A stretch of DNA of 64,000 bases from Sphaerolaimus hirsutus (Eukaryota > Nematoda > Chromadorea > Monhysterida > Sphaerolaimidae): assembly GCA_964036195.1 (NCBI GenBank), contig OZ038451.1, positions 3,972,529 through 4,036,528 on the forward strand, given 5' to 3'. The notes beneath the pieces were generated by a model, which was not told the DNA's origin, made no database searches, and saw only the letters and a list, made by a program, of their open reading frames with translations. Below, one piece after another: positions 31,733 through 44,002 of the stretch; positions within the stretch are counted from its first letter, which is position 1, and each line of letters opens with the position of its first letter. The position numbers and the translations under genes were made by a program.

Positions 31733-32543
31733 CCTGTACTCACCCGTACTCATACTTTTTCAAAGTATTTACCTGACCTCTTTGTTTCCTTTTGTTTTCG
31801 TTTTGTTTGAAGATTTGCCGTTTGTGGTATAAAACAATCAACATGAACGCAAACTTTCAATGCCAGCAAATAATTTCAAAGGTAAATGTGTTTCATTCCA
31901 TCTAAACGCTATCATTTAGCAGATAAGGCACCTGAATATGGAAAAATATTACCGCTCGTCCCGGCATCTTGGCGTTATTGCTGGCGCCATTCAAAACAAT
32001 GGCGCCAGGCGCCAGATGGCGCCACAGAAAGGGGCGCCAAGCGCCAATGGTGCCATAACGCTGGCGCCTTTTGGCGCCATTGAAGGGCGCCAGCGCCATG
32101 GCACCATTCCATCACTACTCATGAGTAAATGTGAGTAAATTGCTTTTGTTCCTGGAAAACATAAGTGGGTATTTTTGAGAAATTTTGCCGCAATTTTCAC
32201 TCAGAATCACAAATAACCTAACTTTATCACCCTCAAATTATCTAGGTAATGTGTTTGTGCCCATTTTTAAAGCTACCTATTTTGGATATTTTTACCGATT
32301 TTCTCCAAGCTTTTTCGCCCTTTTTCCTTTTATACAATGAAAATGGCAATACAAACGGCTTCAATAAAAGATAATAAAAAATAAAGGAAAAAATAATAAT
32401 CTGAAAATTTTTTCTGTACTCACGTACTTTCAAAAAGTATGCAAGTAAGTGAGTATTGGTATATTTTCGGGACTTATTTATGCAGTACTCAAGTATACAT
32501 ATTTATCAAGTAAACGTCAATGTTTTAAGACTATGACTCAGTC

Positions 32544-33405
32544 AACTATGTTCAAGGGCGTGATTCATTAAAAACAATGAATACATACAGGGCGTGGGTC
32601 CATGGGATTTCTGGTACCTTTGGTGTGTGGTTTAAATAAGTATGTAAGGAAGAAATGCAACCATTCAGAATGCTGGCATATGACGCATCGACGCCCATGA
32701 GCCATGGCCCATGTTAGACTATTGAAAGCGACTGGACAAATTGACGTATCTGCATTGGCTTCGACTGCAATGACACAATTGACAGGCATTCTATTTAAGT
32801 AGTCTGTTTTTAGAAGAATTCAGAGGACACTGCAAAGTCAATTATGTGATTTGTGATTTGTCTAAAGATGGCAAAAATGAAAAAAAAAGTCTGGAAAAAG
32901 TATTCAAATTTTTAGGTGTTTTTTTTTAAATGAATTTTCAAATTTCAATTTTTTTTTAAATAGTTTTCGAAATTACATATTTTTAGTTTTAAATTTTTTT
33001 GAATATTTTTGATTACTTTTTGAATTTGTGAATATTTTTAGTAGTTTTCGAATTTTTTTGTATCGAATTACTGTATTTTCGAATTTTTCTTCTGAAGTAT
33101 GAATGCATGTTCATGTTTTGCAGCCTTCTGAGCTGCTACCGCTAACGATGGCAAAAAAAAGATAGGAAAATTCAAAAAATATTTTTGAATTTTTATTTCT
33201 CCACTGGAAAAAAACACTTCAAAATCGATTTTTTTATTATAAATTACTTTTCGAATTTTTCAGGGACATAAAACACATTCTTAAGTTCAATGTGCTAAAT
33301 CGATTGACAATTGATATGCAGTGCTTCTGAAAAAGTGTATCTAAACGAGAAAAAAAAACGTCAAAAACGTTGAAATGGCATCCGTGGCGGAACCACTAAA
33401 TCATA
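32544..33405. other. Intergenic or intronic, nothing recognised
   Basis: AT-rich with TTTTGAATATTTTTGA-type low complexity. No exon, RNA gene or defined element seen. Confidence 0.4.
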
Positions 33406-33463
33406 TACACTACCGTGCAGAATAGTTGAGACTTTTCACACAAAGAGAAACAGTAGGCTGGGG

Positions 33464-34239
33464 CAAAGTTGTTAAAATACCGGTATTTTTGGAAAGTGTA
33501 AATACACTTTCAAAATTTTGAGTATGGATACTGTAAGCGTAAGGTATTTTTAAAATACCTAGGAAAGTGTAAAAAAAGTGTAAGTGTAATTTTTTTTAGA
33601 AAGAGCTCTCACTGTTGAGCATCAGAAAACACCACTGTTTTCACCTTTAGATCAATTTATTTATCATTTTCATGCATTATTTCACATTTTACTGCTCTAT
33701 GAACAGCAGTATGAAACATTTCAGACTGTAACAAATTTAGTGGTATGAAGTTGTGTAATAATTGCACATTTTCAGTGTTGATATTTTACTGATTAAGCTA
33801 TGTGATACACACTGTTTAAATACAAGAATGGACATACAGCAATAATGTCAATGCAAAAGCCAGTGTCCAGCAGGTGAATTTCCATTGATCTTGTCCTTTT
33901 TACAAAGTATGATGAAACTGCAGAATACCATGAGTACTGATCAAAGTTTGGAGCTGGTGCACATTTGTACATTTGCCATATTTTCTACATTCAATGCATA
34001 ACTGCATGTGTGCACTGTGCAGTTATGTTTTTGTACATGACCCTGTTTTATGCTTCCTCAAATGCTTAAAACAGGGCCATCTGAAAGAAAAACATACACT
34101 TTCTGTATCCGGGTATTTTGCCCAGGAAAGTGTAAAAAAAGTGTATGGGTATTTTATGAAAGTGTAAGTGTACGGGTAAATATAAATACCCATTTACCCG
34201 GGTATTTCGGGTAAGTGTAAATACACTTTCGGAACTCTG
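33464..34239. mobile_element. hAT-like MITE, ACACTTTC/TACCGGTA family
   Basis: Perfect 8-bp target duplication GGCTGGGG (33456-33463, 34240-34247); ends CAAAGTTGTTAAAATACCGG and TTTCGGAACTCTG; arms rich in AAAGTGTAAGTG. Confidence 0.85.
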
Positions 34240-34961
34240 GGCTGGGGGTCCACCACACTTTTTTGCTTCCCAATTTTTTGTCCCTTGCAATTTTGATGCC
34301 GTTTGAGTATGTTGGGGTTTGATGCTGGGGCTACTACAAAAAAAATTTGTTTGCTCAAATAATCCCCCAGGCCCGAGATAAGGGGGGTCTATAAAAAGAT
34401 GGTCAATAAATATACAAAAAATAGACAATCTGGGTGAGTGTCTTTGAAGTTTAATAACTCAACCATTTCTGGGCTGATTTGAATCATTCTACACTTAAAA
34501 TGATCGGTACAACCTGCAGATTCCATTTTTGTTGTCGGTTTAGTGATGTCTAAATTCCGTATGTCAATTTGACCCAGTTTTTGAACATTAAAAAAAAATT
34601 TTTTTTGAACATGCTATCATGTACTTTAGACAACAAGGATTCATTTAAAACAAAAATGAGTTAGATATCTCTTTCCAATCAAAAGTTATAGCACTTACAA
34701 ACTGCCATCTTCATTCCATCCAAAATAATTGCACATTACTCATTCACAGTTGGGCCAACGTTTCTCCCTAATAGAGCAAAGCCAAAACCTCAAATTTACA
34801 CACCAAATAGCCCCACTCAGTAGTATGCCTACCCCCACTTCTGAGTTGCTGGCAATGGATGCAAAAGTGCAGCAAAAATAAATAAATGCCCCGTTTCCAT
34901 ATATGCTTTGCCATATGCTGTTCATGCTTAGAATGTTTCTTGCTGCACACAGAGCTCAGCA

Positions 34962-37900
34962 ATGCAGGCAAGCAGTTCCCATGGTGAAAATTTTGTGAAA
35001 AATGAACAATGCAACTGGGTGTTACATTTGACCGAATTTGGCACTTTTTTTCATGGAAAACGCCTCGGTTGTATAATTCCGTCTCTGGTCGATGGATTGA
35101 AACTGGAAAAAAAATTGGACTATGTGGTAATTCGGTGTTGCCTAGATGTGGCGGCGTGCGTTAACTTTGAAATGAAGCAATGTAATGATGAGAAAAATCG
35201 CCAAAACTGTTGGGAAAAACACCTGCTCCACCCAATGCAAAAAATGCTGCTGAAATTTGAAAAATGGTTGAACGGGCATGGCCAAAATGGCACTCAAATT
35301 CTGATATGCCCATTGAACCCGATATTGAACGGTCCCTTGACAAAAAAAACGGACGAAGCTGAAGTACGCATTTTTTGCGACTATATGCTTCGTCTGGAAA
35401 AAAATGTCAAACAATATTTTGAGGGCAACTGCAGAGTGATTGTTTTGGAACCGCTTAAATGGCTGTGTGAAAATTTCGAACGTGTGTCTGGCAATGCGTC
35501 TAAGGTCATGGCCTATTTTTATGGCATGAAAAATGATGGGCTCCACCCAAGTATGATCTTTGATGCCATATGCTGCAGGGAAATTATGAAATATGCGGCC
35601 TATGCTGACTGCATGTGCGTTGGCAATTCGCATTACTTGTATGTATACACCTGGTCATGCCCAAAAACCTCTAAAAATTTATCGAATGTGTCTAAAATTG
35701 CAGCGCGAGCGGGGCACCCGCAACACGTATGGCTCAGGCCACGACAACGGTCGAGGTGCTCGAAGAGCAACTTATGGTTCCAAGAATTCATGGGGGAATG
35801 GCGGTGGAAATTGGTGAGGCAGCAAGACGGCGCTGCGGATTTTAAGGGTGACTTTGGAGATAATTTTGGAGATATTTTTGACTGCTATAAAATAGCTGAC
35901 AATTGGATATTTACCACTCTAAAACTCAGGCAGTCACTTGCGGTTGTGTGCGATTGGCCGAAAGTTCGACTTGTGGTGATTTTTTTGTCTTTTGAGGATT
36001 ATGTACTCTCGCAATTGAATGGTGAAAACGGTTTTATCAAAAATTTGGCATTTTTGGTTTCGCTGATCTGGCATTTCGCTGACATAATACTCGGTGCCTT
36101 GAGTTGCAAGCTGTGTTTGAAAAATTCGAGTGGGCACGGTTTAAAAACAGTTGTCGTGATAATTTTAATGCTAATATCAGGGGTTTCGGCGATGAATTCT
36201 GATGGACACAACGATGGGAATATTCATGCGTCAACGGCAGTCGGGGTTGCATGCACAATGATCAAACGTGCTCTCACACGTGGTGCTTCGAAATCGAAAG
36301 GCGCAGACAGCAAAAATGTAAAAATTTTGTACCAAAATGTACGGGCCATGCGCGGGAACTTTACGGCATTGGCGGATACGTGCAAAAATGTGGAAAAATT
36401 AAAGGGCATAGACATAGTCGCACTATGTGAGACTCAAGCACTGAGTGGTCTTGATATGCCTGATATATACGGATTTGATAGCTTCCATAAATTCAAAACA
36501 AGTCCGAAATCAGCCGGCGGCCTGTCAATTTACATAAGGAAGGGGCTGGAAGGTAGGTACGTTGGGTCTGCGGAATCAATTGAAGTACAAGACCACATGT
36601 CAAATGTGACAGTCAAAATTGGTGGTGAGATTATTAGCATAATATTGCTGTACTTGGAGAACAACGGCAAAGTCAAAAACAATCGCTCGTTTTCGTTGCT
36701 CAACAAGGAAATTCTGCATTCGACAACTGAAGTCATCGGTAAAAATATGACGAAAAATATGTCTACGGTCATTGTGGGCGATTTCAATGGTCATATTGGA
36801 AATGACCGATGGGGTATAGTGGGAAATGCGAGCCGAGTTAATGAAAATGGCAAAATTGTCAGAAAATGGATTAAAAGCTCCGGTGTTACATTGGCAAACA
36901 AAAAAATGGCTGGAATGTGGACTTTCACGCGGAAAAACTGCAAATCGGCCATAGATTTGGTATGCTATATAGGCAGCGCGATAAAACTAGTTGAGGGTTG
37001 CGTCAACGAGTCAGGGCAATTGAGTACCATGATTAGTGATCACAATGCTATCTGGGTAAACATGCAGGTATCGGGTACCCAGAATGAACAAAAACAGTTG
37101 TCCGAAGAGTTGAGACAAGCAAAATTCTCACAAACGGAACTGAGAGAATTGAAAAAACAGCTCGAAAACAATCCAATAAAACCAAATGCTGATCATGGCG
37201 AGATAATTGCATCGATTCATCAACATGGGAAAAAAATAGATGTAAATAAAGTAAAAACGGGTGTGCAAAAATTTGACGACGTGGAGGCGAATTTGATACG
37301 AAAAATGAATGTGGCCCGGCGGCACCTGAAAAACAACAGCATGGATACACAAAGCTTGTTGCGGCTACAGATTTGCAGGATGCAATTAAATAAGTACAGA
37401 AAAAACCGTGATATGAAAAATGAGACGAAATACGCTGAAAAACTGCATAAACCGGGGGCGTGGGGGGTAAACGAAATTTACAAACATGTCACTGGTTACA
37501 AAAAGGCGGCATTTAAAAGCTTTGCGTTAGAAAATGCAAGCGGAATAATTACGTCGAACGATGCAATTGAATCGGAGTTGCTGAAAGCCTGGGAACTGGT
37601 CATGAGCCCAAATATGGGTGAAACAAAAATGGATGCCAGAAATTGGAAAGGCGCCAACATAATACGACCGGCAGATAAGGTTAAAATGGATGCCGAAATT
37701 TCTGAACTAGAAGTGCGCGAATCTATCAAAAAAATGAAAAATGGTAAATCGGCCGGCACTACGATTATACAACACGAAGCACTAAAAGCACTAGATAACA
37801 GCAGAATAGCGGCTCTGGTACAACTGTTCAATAGATGGTTAAACGGCGCCAAAATTTCAGACGAATATAAAATCTGCGAAATGGTGTTTCTACACAAAAA

Positions 37901-39574
37901 GGGGAACACAATGGATATAAAAAACTATCGAACCTTGGGTATTGGGTGCAACATCGTAAATTGTATCTTTCGATCCTAAACAGACGAACTTTGGAAGCTT
38001 TTGAGAATTGTAACGGTTTTGGTGATATTCAAGGCGGCTTCAGGGGGAAAAAAAGGACACTTGATAATGTCATGATCCTGCAAGCATGTAAAAAATATGC
38101 GGAAAAAATGAAGGGAAGATTATTTACGTGCTTTGTTGACGCAGTAAAAGCATTCGATCGTGTGGATCGGGGGAAATTGTGGGCGAAAATGAGCCATTAT
38201 GACTACTCACACAAATTCTTTACTGCGATAGCAAATACCTATGAAAATCAAAAATGCAAACTAAAATTTGGCAATGTGACGACAGATAAACAATCGTACC
38301 CGATAGGGTTGCGGCAAGGTTGCTGCTGGTCACCTACAGGCTTTATCCTGTATTTGGCTGACCTGCGTTTCCACTTGGAAGACAGCGATATGGGTGCAAG
38401 ACTAGAAACGAAAAAAAATTCCGGCACTGATGTTTGCGGATGACATTTGTCTGGCCGCAAACACTGAATACGAACTGCAAAAAATTATGATGTTTTTAGC
38501 AAATGGGCCTGGGACTGGAATGTAAAAATTAACCCGACAAAAAGCTTCGTCCTCAAGTGGTGTAAAAAAGCGGATGTCATCAGAAAATGGAAATTGGGAT
38601 TTGCAAAAAAAAATATACCGACATTTTTCACTGAAACAGACCAAATTAAATATTTAGGTGTCTGGTTCACTAGCGGCAAGGACACTTTTGCACTGCATCG
38701 CGACAAATCGTTGGATAAAGGGAAAAGACTGCAGGCAATGATTTTTCGATGCGCAAAAAAATCGCACCGGCCGCTCTGGTACGCCAACCATATTTGGAAA
38801 ACCTACGCCAAAAGTGCCATTTTATATGGTCTCGATGTCACCGGCGCCAGGAAAAAACACATGGATATAATCGACAGACTTTATCTACAAACACTAAAAA
38901 TGGCGGCGAATTTGAGCCGCACTACGTGCGGAGACGCTGTGTTGTTGGATGTGGGGGGTGTACTGCCATCGGAAAGGCTACGGCGACATACTTTGAACTA
39001 CGATAGATACCTGGTCGGCGAAGGCAACAGCCTATTGAAACATGCGTATGAATTTATTACGAAAAATACGACGAAAAAAAATACCATGATTGAAACGATG
39101 GGGGCAACAATGTATGCGCGAGCTGTCAAAAGTGCAGAATATTTTGGGATGTTGCTGGAGCATACAAGGGTATTGAGCAAATCTGTGCTGAAAATGCGGA
39201 CCAATAAATTGTGTCAGATCGCATGCCGCAAACGGGTGCTTCTACATGGAAGCCAAAAACTGCGCCACAACATCGTCGAAAACGATGACCTTTGTTTGAA
39301 AAACCTGTCAGGGAAATACCATTTGTGGCTCCAAGCGAGATATAATTGCATTCGATACCCCTCAAATGAAATGCTCTTCTGCAACAGTTGCAGCACACCA
39401 TCGAATAAAATTGCATTGACTTTGGCGCATATGTTCGGTAAATGTCTACACGGGGCGTCAATGAAACGCTTGTCAAGTTTATGCGTCACGAGTTCTTGCG
39501 CTTGCGAGTCTATAAAAAAATCGAGCAATGCACATGAAAAATTGGCGTGGGTTCAAAAATCAGGGAGATGTTAA
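34962..39574 (+). pseudogene. CR1-like non-LTR retrotransposon (LINE), frameshifted
   Basis: The main ORF (34962-37979, 1005 codons) holds, in order, an SGNH/GDSL-esterase-like region (about residues 35-225), a low-complexity region, a hydrophobic stretch (about 330-410) and an EEP endonuclease (about 452-700, with QNVR, LCET, GDFNGHIG, SAIDLV and SDHNAI). The RT starts at about residue 900. RT continues in a second frame (37946-38443: FVDAVKAFDRVD, GLRQGCCWSP), a third frame (MFADD, 38430-38444) and then 38594-39574. That makes at least three frameshifts, so it is inactive. Esterase plus EEP plus RT fits CR1-type elements, but here they lie in one frame rather than in ORF1 and ORF2. The 3' end is not defined. 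Confidence 0.8.
37946..38444 (+). pseudogene. LINE reverse transcriptase core
   Basis: Contains the first catalytic-Asp motif in FVDAVKAFDRVD and motif B in GLRQGCCWSPTGF. The frame changes at the A8 run at about 38411-38418, immediately before the MFADD box with the two other catalytic aspartates. Confidence 0.8.
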
Positions 39575-40844
39575 TCTCATAGAGCGAAAATTCACGAACA
39601 TATAAAATTTTGCATGAATAGATGCTCGATGGCACAGACAGGTACACTAGCAATAAAATCAGAGTTCGAAGTCGACAGATATTAATAAGTTGGTTCCCGC
39701 CAACAGATAAAAAACAGCTTGGCGGATCGGATCAACAAATTATCAACTTCACCGCGCCGGCAGCAACTTGGCTCTCCTCGCGGACTTGGAACAGAGACCT
39801 ACGAATGGGTAACGATGTTCCTTCATATCAACTCAGTTTCAGGTACTGTGAAAATCACTGTGATATCTTTTATATGTGTATAAAAATACTAAAAATATCA
39901 ATTTTTACTGTCTTGACTCGCATACAACGTCAGTGGGTTACCTATATTCATTGATGTGCAGTCACTTGGAAAAGACAATAAACATACTATATATAACATA
40001 GAGATTGGATAGACTTTAAAGTGAAGTACTGGGTGGCTACTGCCCAAAACAAGAAAAGTCTCAACTATTCTGAAACATGAACAAACTGGGTTAATATGTT
40101 TGTACACTAGGAATATATGCAGATTTTAACTTGAGGGGCGGTCATCCCGGGCATGTGTAGTCAACCCCCCAGGGTACCCATGTATAGTATCCAAATGTTT
40201 TGCATATCGACCATTTCGAAATTCTGGCAACATTAATCACGCAGTGGAAAAAGTCTCAACTATTCTGCACGGTAGTGTATTGCAAAATACCTAGTGCAAG
40301 TCTACCAGAAATTTTGCCTTTTGATTTTTCAAATTAAAATCAGTTTCCACCCTTCGATTTAAAAAAAAGAAGATTTTCTTCTAAATCAGTTTAAAAAATC
40401 AAGTGCCAAGCCTAGGGGGCTGAGCCCCCCACGTTCGCCTGGCTCGTAAACAAACAGCCCCCCCTCAAAAATCCTGGACACGTCACTGACTGGATCGTTG
40501 GGGGAAGATTGCATTTTGCCACGATCCGCAAATATCTTTAAGGAAGATCATCTTTATGGTAAATTTCATCCATTTGGAAACAAATTTGATGATTCATGAT
40601 CTATGGCGCTACGCACACTGAAGCCGAAATATTCGGCATACGCACGTTTTTGACAAATGCCGAATTAAATGCTGAATAGAAAAAAACTTGCTGAACTCAA
40701 ATCGTCCGTACTCTTGAAAATTAGGCGGTTTGTCAATTCAGCATGTATTTCAGCATTCAAAAGATGCGTACACTTTTTCATGCGGAAACATTCAGCAATA
40801 GGATAAAATCTCAAATGCTGAAATGCAAAGATAAACGAGGATTG

Positions 40845-41275
40845 GTTTTTGAGATCTCGGGATCGGATCGGGATTGACCTTTCGGGATCGGGATTGGCAT
40901 TTTTTGGGATCGGTAATGGCATTTTTGAAAACATTCTAATATACACGTTTTTTGCCAATGTTTTCACAAAACAGGCTCAAAAACACGTCTGGATGCCAGA
41001 AAAGAGGCATAAAGTGGACATTGGTTAAAATTTATTAATGCAAAAAGGGCATTTAATGAGGTTGACCAAATTTTCTGGGATACGGATCGGGATTGTATAA
41101 ATTTTTTCGGGATCGGGATTGTGATTTTGAAAGTTTCTGGATCGGGATCGGGATTGGCTTTTGAGATTTCGGGATCGGGATCAGGATTGAGGTTTCAGGA
41201 TCGGGATCGGGACCACCAAATCCCGAAATGTTTTGGGATCGGGATCGGGATTCCGTTTCGACCCTAGTGCCAACC
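40845..41275. mobile_element. TCCCGA/GATCGG-repeat element
   Basis: GGGATCGGGATTGG-type repeats, ending GATTCCGTTTCGACCCTA. Reverse-oriented member of the TCCCGA family; the left end is eroded. Confidence 0.65.
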
Positions 41276-41404
41276 CTATCCAATATACATAATCACTATT
41301 GTCTATTGACCGAAGTTGATGCTGTACAGAGAATGTAACTAATTATAACTTGTCATAAAGTTGACATCAAAAATTGTCATCAATTATATCTTGTCACACA
41401 CACT

Positions 41405-41885
41405 AGTCAGGGGTAGGAAAGGGGGGGTTCCCCCCCCAAATCGCCCAGCTATCTATCTATTCCAGAGGCCGCTCAGCTATCTATCTATCCCGGAGGCAAA
41501 ATTTTGGGCTACTATCCCCTAAACCCCTCCCCCCAATCGGCCAGCTATCTACCTATCTGGAGCGATTTTTGGGAAACTATACCCTAATTTTCGCTCAAAA
41601 TCGCTATTTTCATACCTATATATAGATTTTCACCTCCAAAATCACTAGTTCGTGCATCTAACTGCCTATTTTGAGCTATTTTTAGTACTATATGTCCTTA
41701 TATACCCATTTTTAGCCATTTTTCACCTACTTTCAGCAATTTTTCTCCTTTTCCTCCCTTCTATGCCTATATATTGAGCCCCCGCGAACCCCCCCCCCAG
41801 AAAAATTTTCAGCTATCTATCCCTCCGGAGGAGTGATTTGCTATCTATCCAACACCCAGGAGGGCCGAAAACTAGAATACCCCTG
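41405..41885. repeat. AGCTATCTATCTATCC-type repeat
   Basis: Longest copy of this family in the window, with C-rich blocks and CTATTTTGAGCTATTTTTAG. Confidence 0.6.
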
Positions 41886-41949
41886 ACACTAGTTGACATC
41901 AAAAATTGTGTCAACTAAATTTTGGATAATTATTGGTTTTACTTGGCAG

Positions 41950-42213
41950 CAGGGTTGGCAAAATCTCAGAAGAAAAAAAATCAAATACAATTTTTATACA
42001 ATTTTACTACAATTTTAGTAAAAAGAATTTCACAAAAACTAATCCTGGTCACAAAGAATAAAAAATAAAAATAAAATAATAATAAAATGGAAAATTGAAG
42101 AATAAAAAAATAAAAATAAAATGGAAAATTGAAGAAAAAATAAAAATAAAATATAATTTATTTACAATTTTACTGCAGCTTCAGTAAAAATAATTTTACT
42201 AAAACCAACCCTG
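41950..42213. mobile_element. hAT-like MITE, CAGGGTTGGCAAAATC family
   Basis: Perfect 8-bp target duplication CTTGGCAG (41942-41949, 42214-42221); TIR CAGGGTTGG...CCAACCCTG; interior AAAATAAAAATAAAAT repeats. Confidence 0.9.
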
Positions 42214-42469
42214 CTTGGCAGACGCTACAGTGTATGCACAACTTCATGTGTGCAGTGGCAAAAAGGATGAAAATTGGGGTTAAGGGTGACTTCTAGTGAA
42301 AATTATGGTCATCGTTTTCAAAAATACTTACTTTTACATTTTCCCATGGAAATAAAAGTAAAAAATTCTACTATACGTTTTCTGCACTCAGGAGTGACTA
42401 AAAATGAATATTTTACATTAACTTTGAAAACATTGATTACTTTCAACAATCTGGTTTGCAGGCATGCTT

Positions 42470-43040
42470 AGGGTGACAAATTTCCGTTTCGGTTTTCTGC
42501 AGGCAAATTTTTTCCATTTTCCATTCCGTTTTCCGGTAATTGAATTAATTTTTCCGTTTTCCGTTCTGTTTTCCGACTACAAAATTTTTTTCCATTTCCG
42601 TTCCTGTTTTTCTGGCTAATTACTCCTTTTCTGGCTAAATTTTCAGTTTTTCTGCCTTTTTCCGGCTGAATTTTCAGTTTTTCCGGCTGAATTTTCAGTT
42701 TTTCCGCCTTTTTTCCGTTTTCAGGCTCAATTTTCAGTTTTTCAGCCTCATATTCCCCTTTTCTGGCTCAATTGTCCGTTTTCTGTTTCAGCCAAACTGG
42801 TAAACATGCATGCAGGTTTTCAATTATGTGACTTTTTCCATTTTCCATCAAAATTTCAGCAATTTTTAGCATTTCCAGGAAATTTCCACAATTTTTTTTG
42901 TTTTCTGGCAAAATTTCATTTTTCCATTTCCAGTTTTCCGGCCTTGTTTTCCTTGTTGCTGAAATTTTATTTCCGTTTTCTGGCAAGTGCAAAAAAATTT
43001 CCGTTTCCATTTTCCATAACAAAATTTTTTTGACACCCTA
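42470..43040. mobile_element. TTTTCCG-minisatellite hAT-like element without RT insert
   Basis: Ends TAGGGTGACAAATTTCCG and TTTGACACCCTA; the interior is TTTTCCGTTTTC-type repeats with a remnant CATGCATGCAGGTTTTC that also borders the RT fragment in the other copies. Confidence 0.7.
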
Positions 43041-43084
43041 GGCACGCGCTGTTCCAATGTTTATCATTACTATTCGCTCATGTA

Positions 43085-43586
43085 TAGGGTTCAAACGGGA
43101 TCCCGATCCCCGATCCCGTGAAATTCCGGGATTTACCAGTCCCGATCCCGATCCTGAAACCCCAATCCTGATCCCAATCCCGAAATCTCAAAAATACCAA
43201 TCCCGATCCCGAAAGTTTTCAAATCCCGATCCCGATCCCGAGAAACTCCCAAGTCCGGGATCCCGATCCCGGAAAAATTAGTGGAAATTATAAAAAGTGA
43301 AATAATGACGTTTTTGCATGCAAAAAAAGTGGATGCAAACCCCCAGCGTCAATTTTATGCCACTTTTCTGGCATCCAACAGTGTTTTGAGACCTTTATGA
43401 ACAACTGTGAATGCCAGAAAAATGGCCAAAATTTCTATCCCTAGAACCCAATCCCGATCCCGGAAAAATGCCTATCCCAATCCCGATCCCGTGACCCCAA
43501 TCCCGGCCAATCCCGATCCCGAAATCTCAAAAAGTGAATCCCGATCCCGATCCTGATCCCGAAAAGTCAATCCCGTTTGAACCCTA
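43085..43586. mobile_element. TCCCGA-repeat hAT-like MITE (full-length)
   Basis: Perfect 8-bp target duplication CTCATGTA (43077-43084, 43587-43594); ends TAGGGTTCAAACGGGATCCC and TCCCGTTTGAACCCTA; (ATCCCG)n-rich arms around a short unique core. Confidence 0.9.
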
Positions 43587-44002
43587 CTCATGTACACACA
43601 TTGCCCAAATTCCCAAAATGGTTTGTACGTTTTTTCTGTTTACACACTGTTGAACTGTGCTGAACTACAATATCTCAAGAATGAGCAGTTTTTAAAAAAA
43701 ATTTATGGTCTTCATTTTTGAAGATCATGTTCATACATGTTCATAAAAAATGTTTCATGAAGATGTATGAAAAACTAGATGAGATCTGGATCATTTCACA
43801 GCAGTAGATGTTCTGCCAATTGCTGAACTGGTTTGCTGAAATGAAAGTGTCCGGATACAATTTTTTCACAAGATGCTGAAATGTTAAATTCAGCATATGA
43901 CCAAAAATGCTGGAAAATCATCTAAATCCGTCCGAATTTGTCCGAATTCGTACGGTTGCTGAATGTCTGGACCCAAAAATGCTGGTCTAAAACCGTCCGA
44001 AC

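Larger units (their letters stand above)
28533..32117. mobile_element. Second nested level: GGCGCC hAT-like element
   Basis: Perfect 8-bp target duplication CTCATGAG (28525-28532, 32118-32125). Ends TAGTGATGGAAAAGCGCC and CACCATTCCATCACTA with GGCGCC arrays at both ends. Contains the two further elements below and a poly-G hairpin. Confidence 0.85.
28416..32535. mobile_element. Outermost of four nested elements (hAT-like, CAGAGTT family)
   Basis: Perfect 8-bp target duplication ACTCAGTC (28408-28415, 32536-32543); left end CAGAGTTGTTAAAAGTAC, right end GTTTTAAGACTATG. The arms carry TACTCA/GTAAAT repeats. All of 28533-32117 is a later insertion. Confidence 0.8.
33408..40277. mobile_element. 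Tc1-like transposon ends enclosing a hAT-like MITE and a LINE
   Basis: Perfect 29-bp inverted repeats beginning CACTACCGTGCAGAATAG, with TA on both sides (33406-33407, 40278-40279). The start resembles Tc1-type ends. A third partial copy of the end (AAAAGTCTCAACTATTCTG) is at about 40056. No Tc1 transposase is seen; most of the 6.9 kb is later insertions. Confidence 0.75.

Noticed and set aside
35142-35633. Minus-strand ORF of 163 residues
   Set aside because: Antisense shadow of the LINE ORF, which has the recognisable domains.
42274-42471. Small plus-strand ORF between elements
   Set aside because: No motif, no splice signals; sits in the body of the 40605-46058 element.
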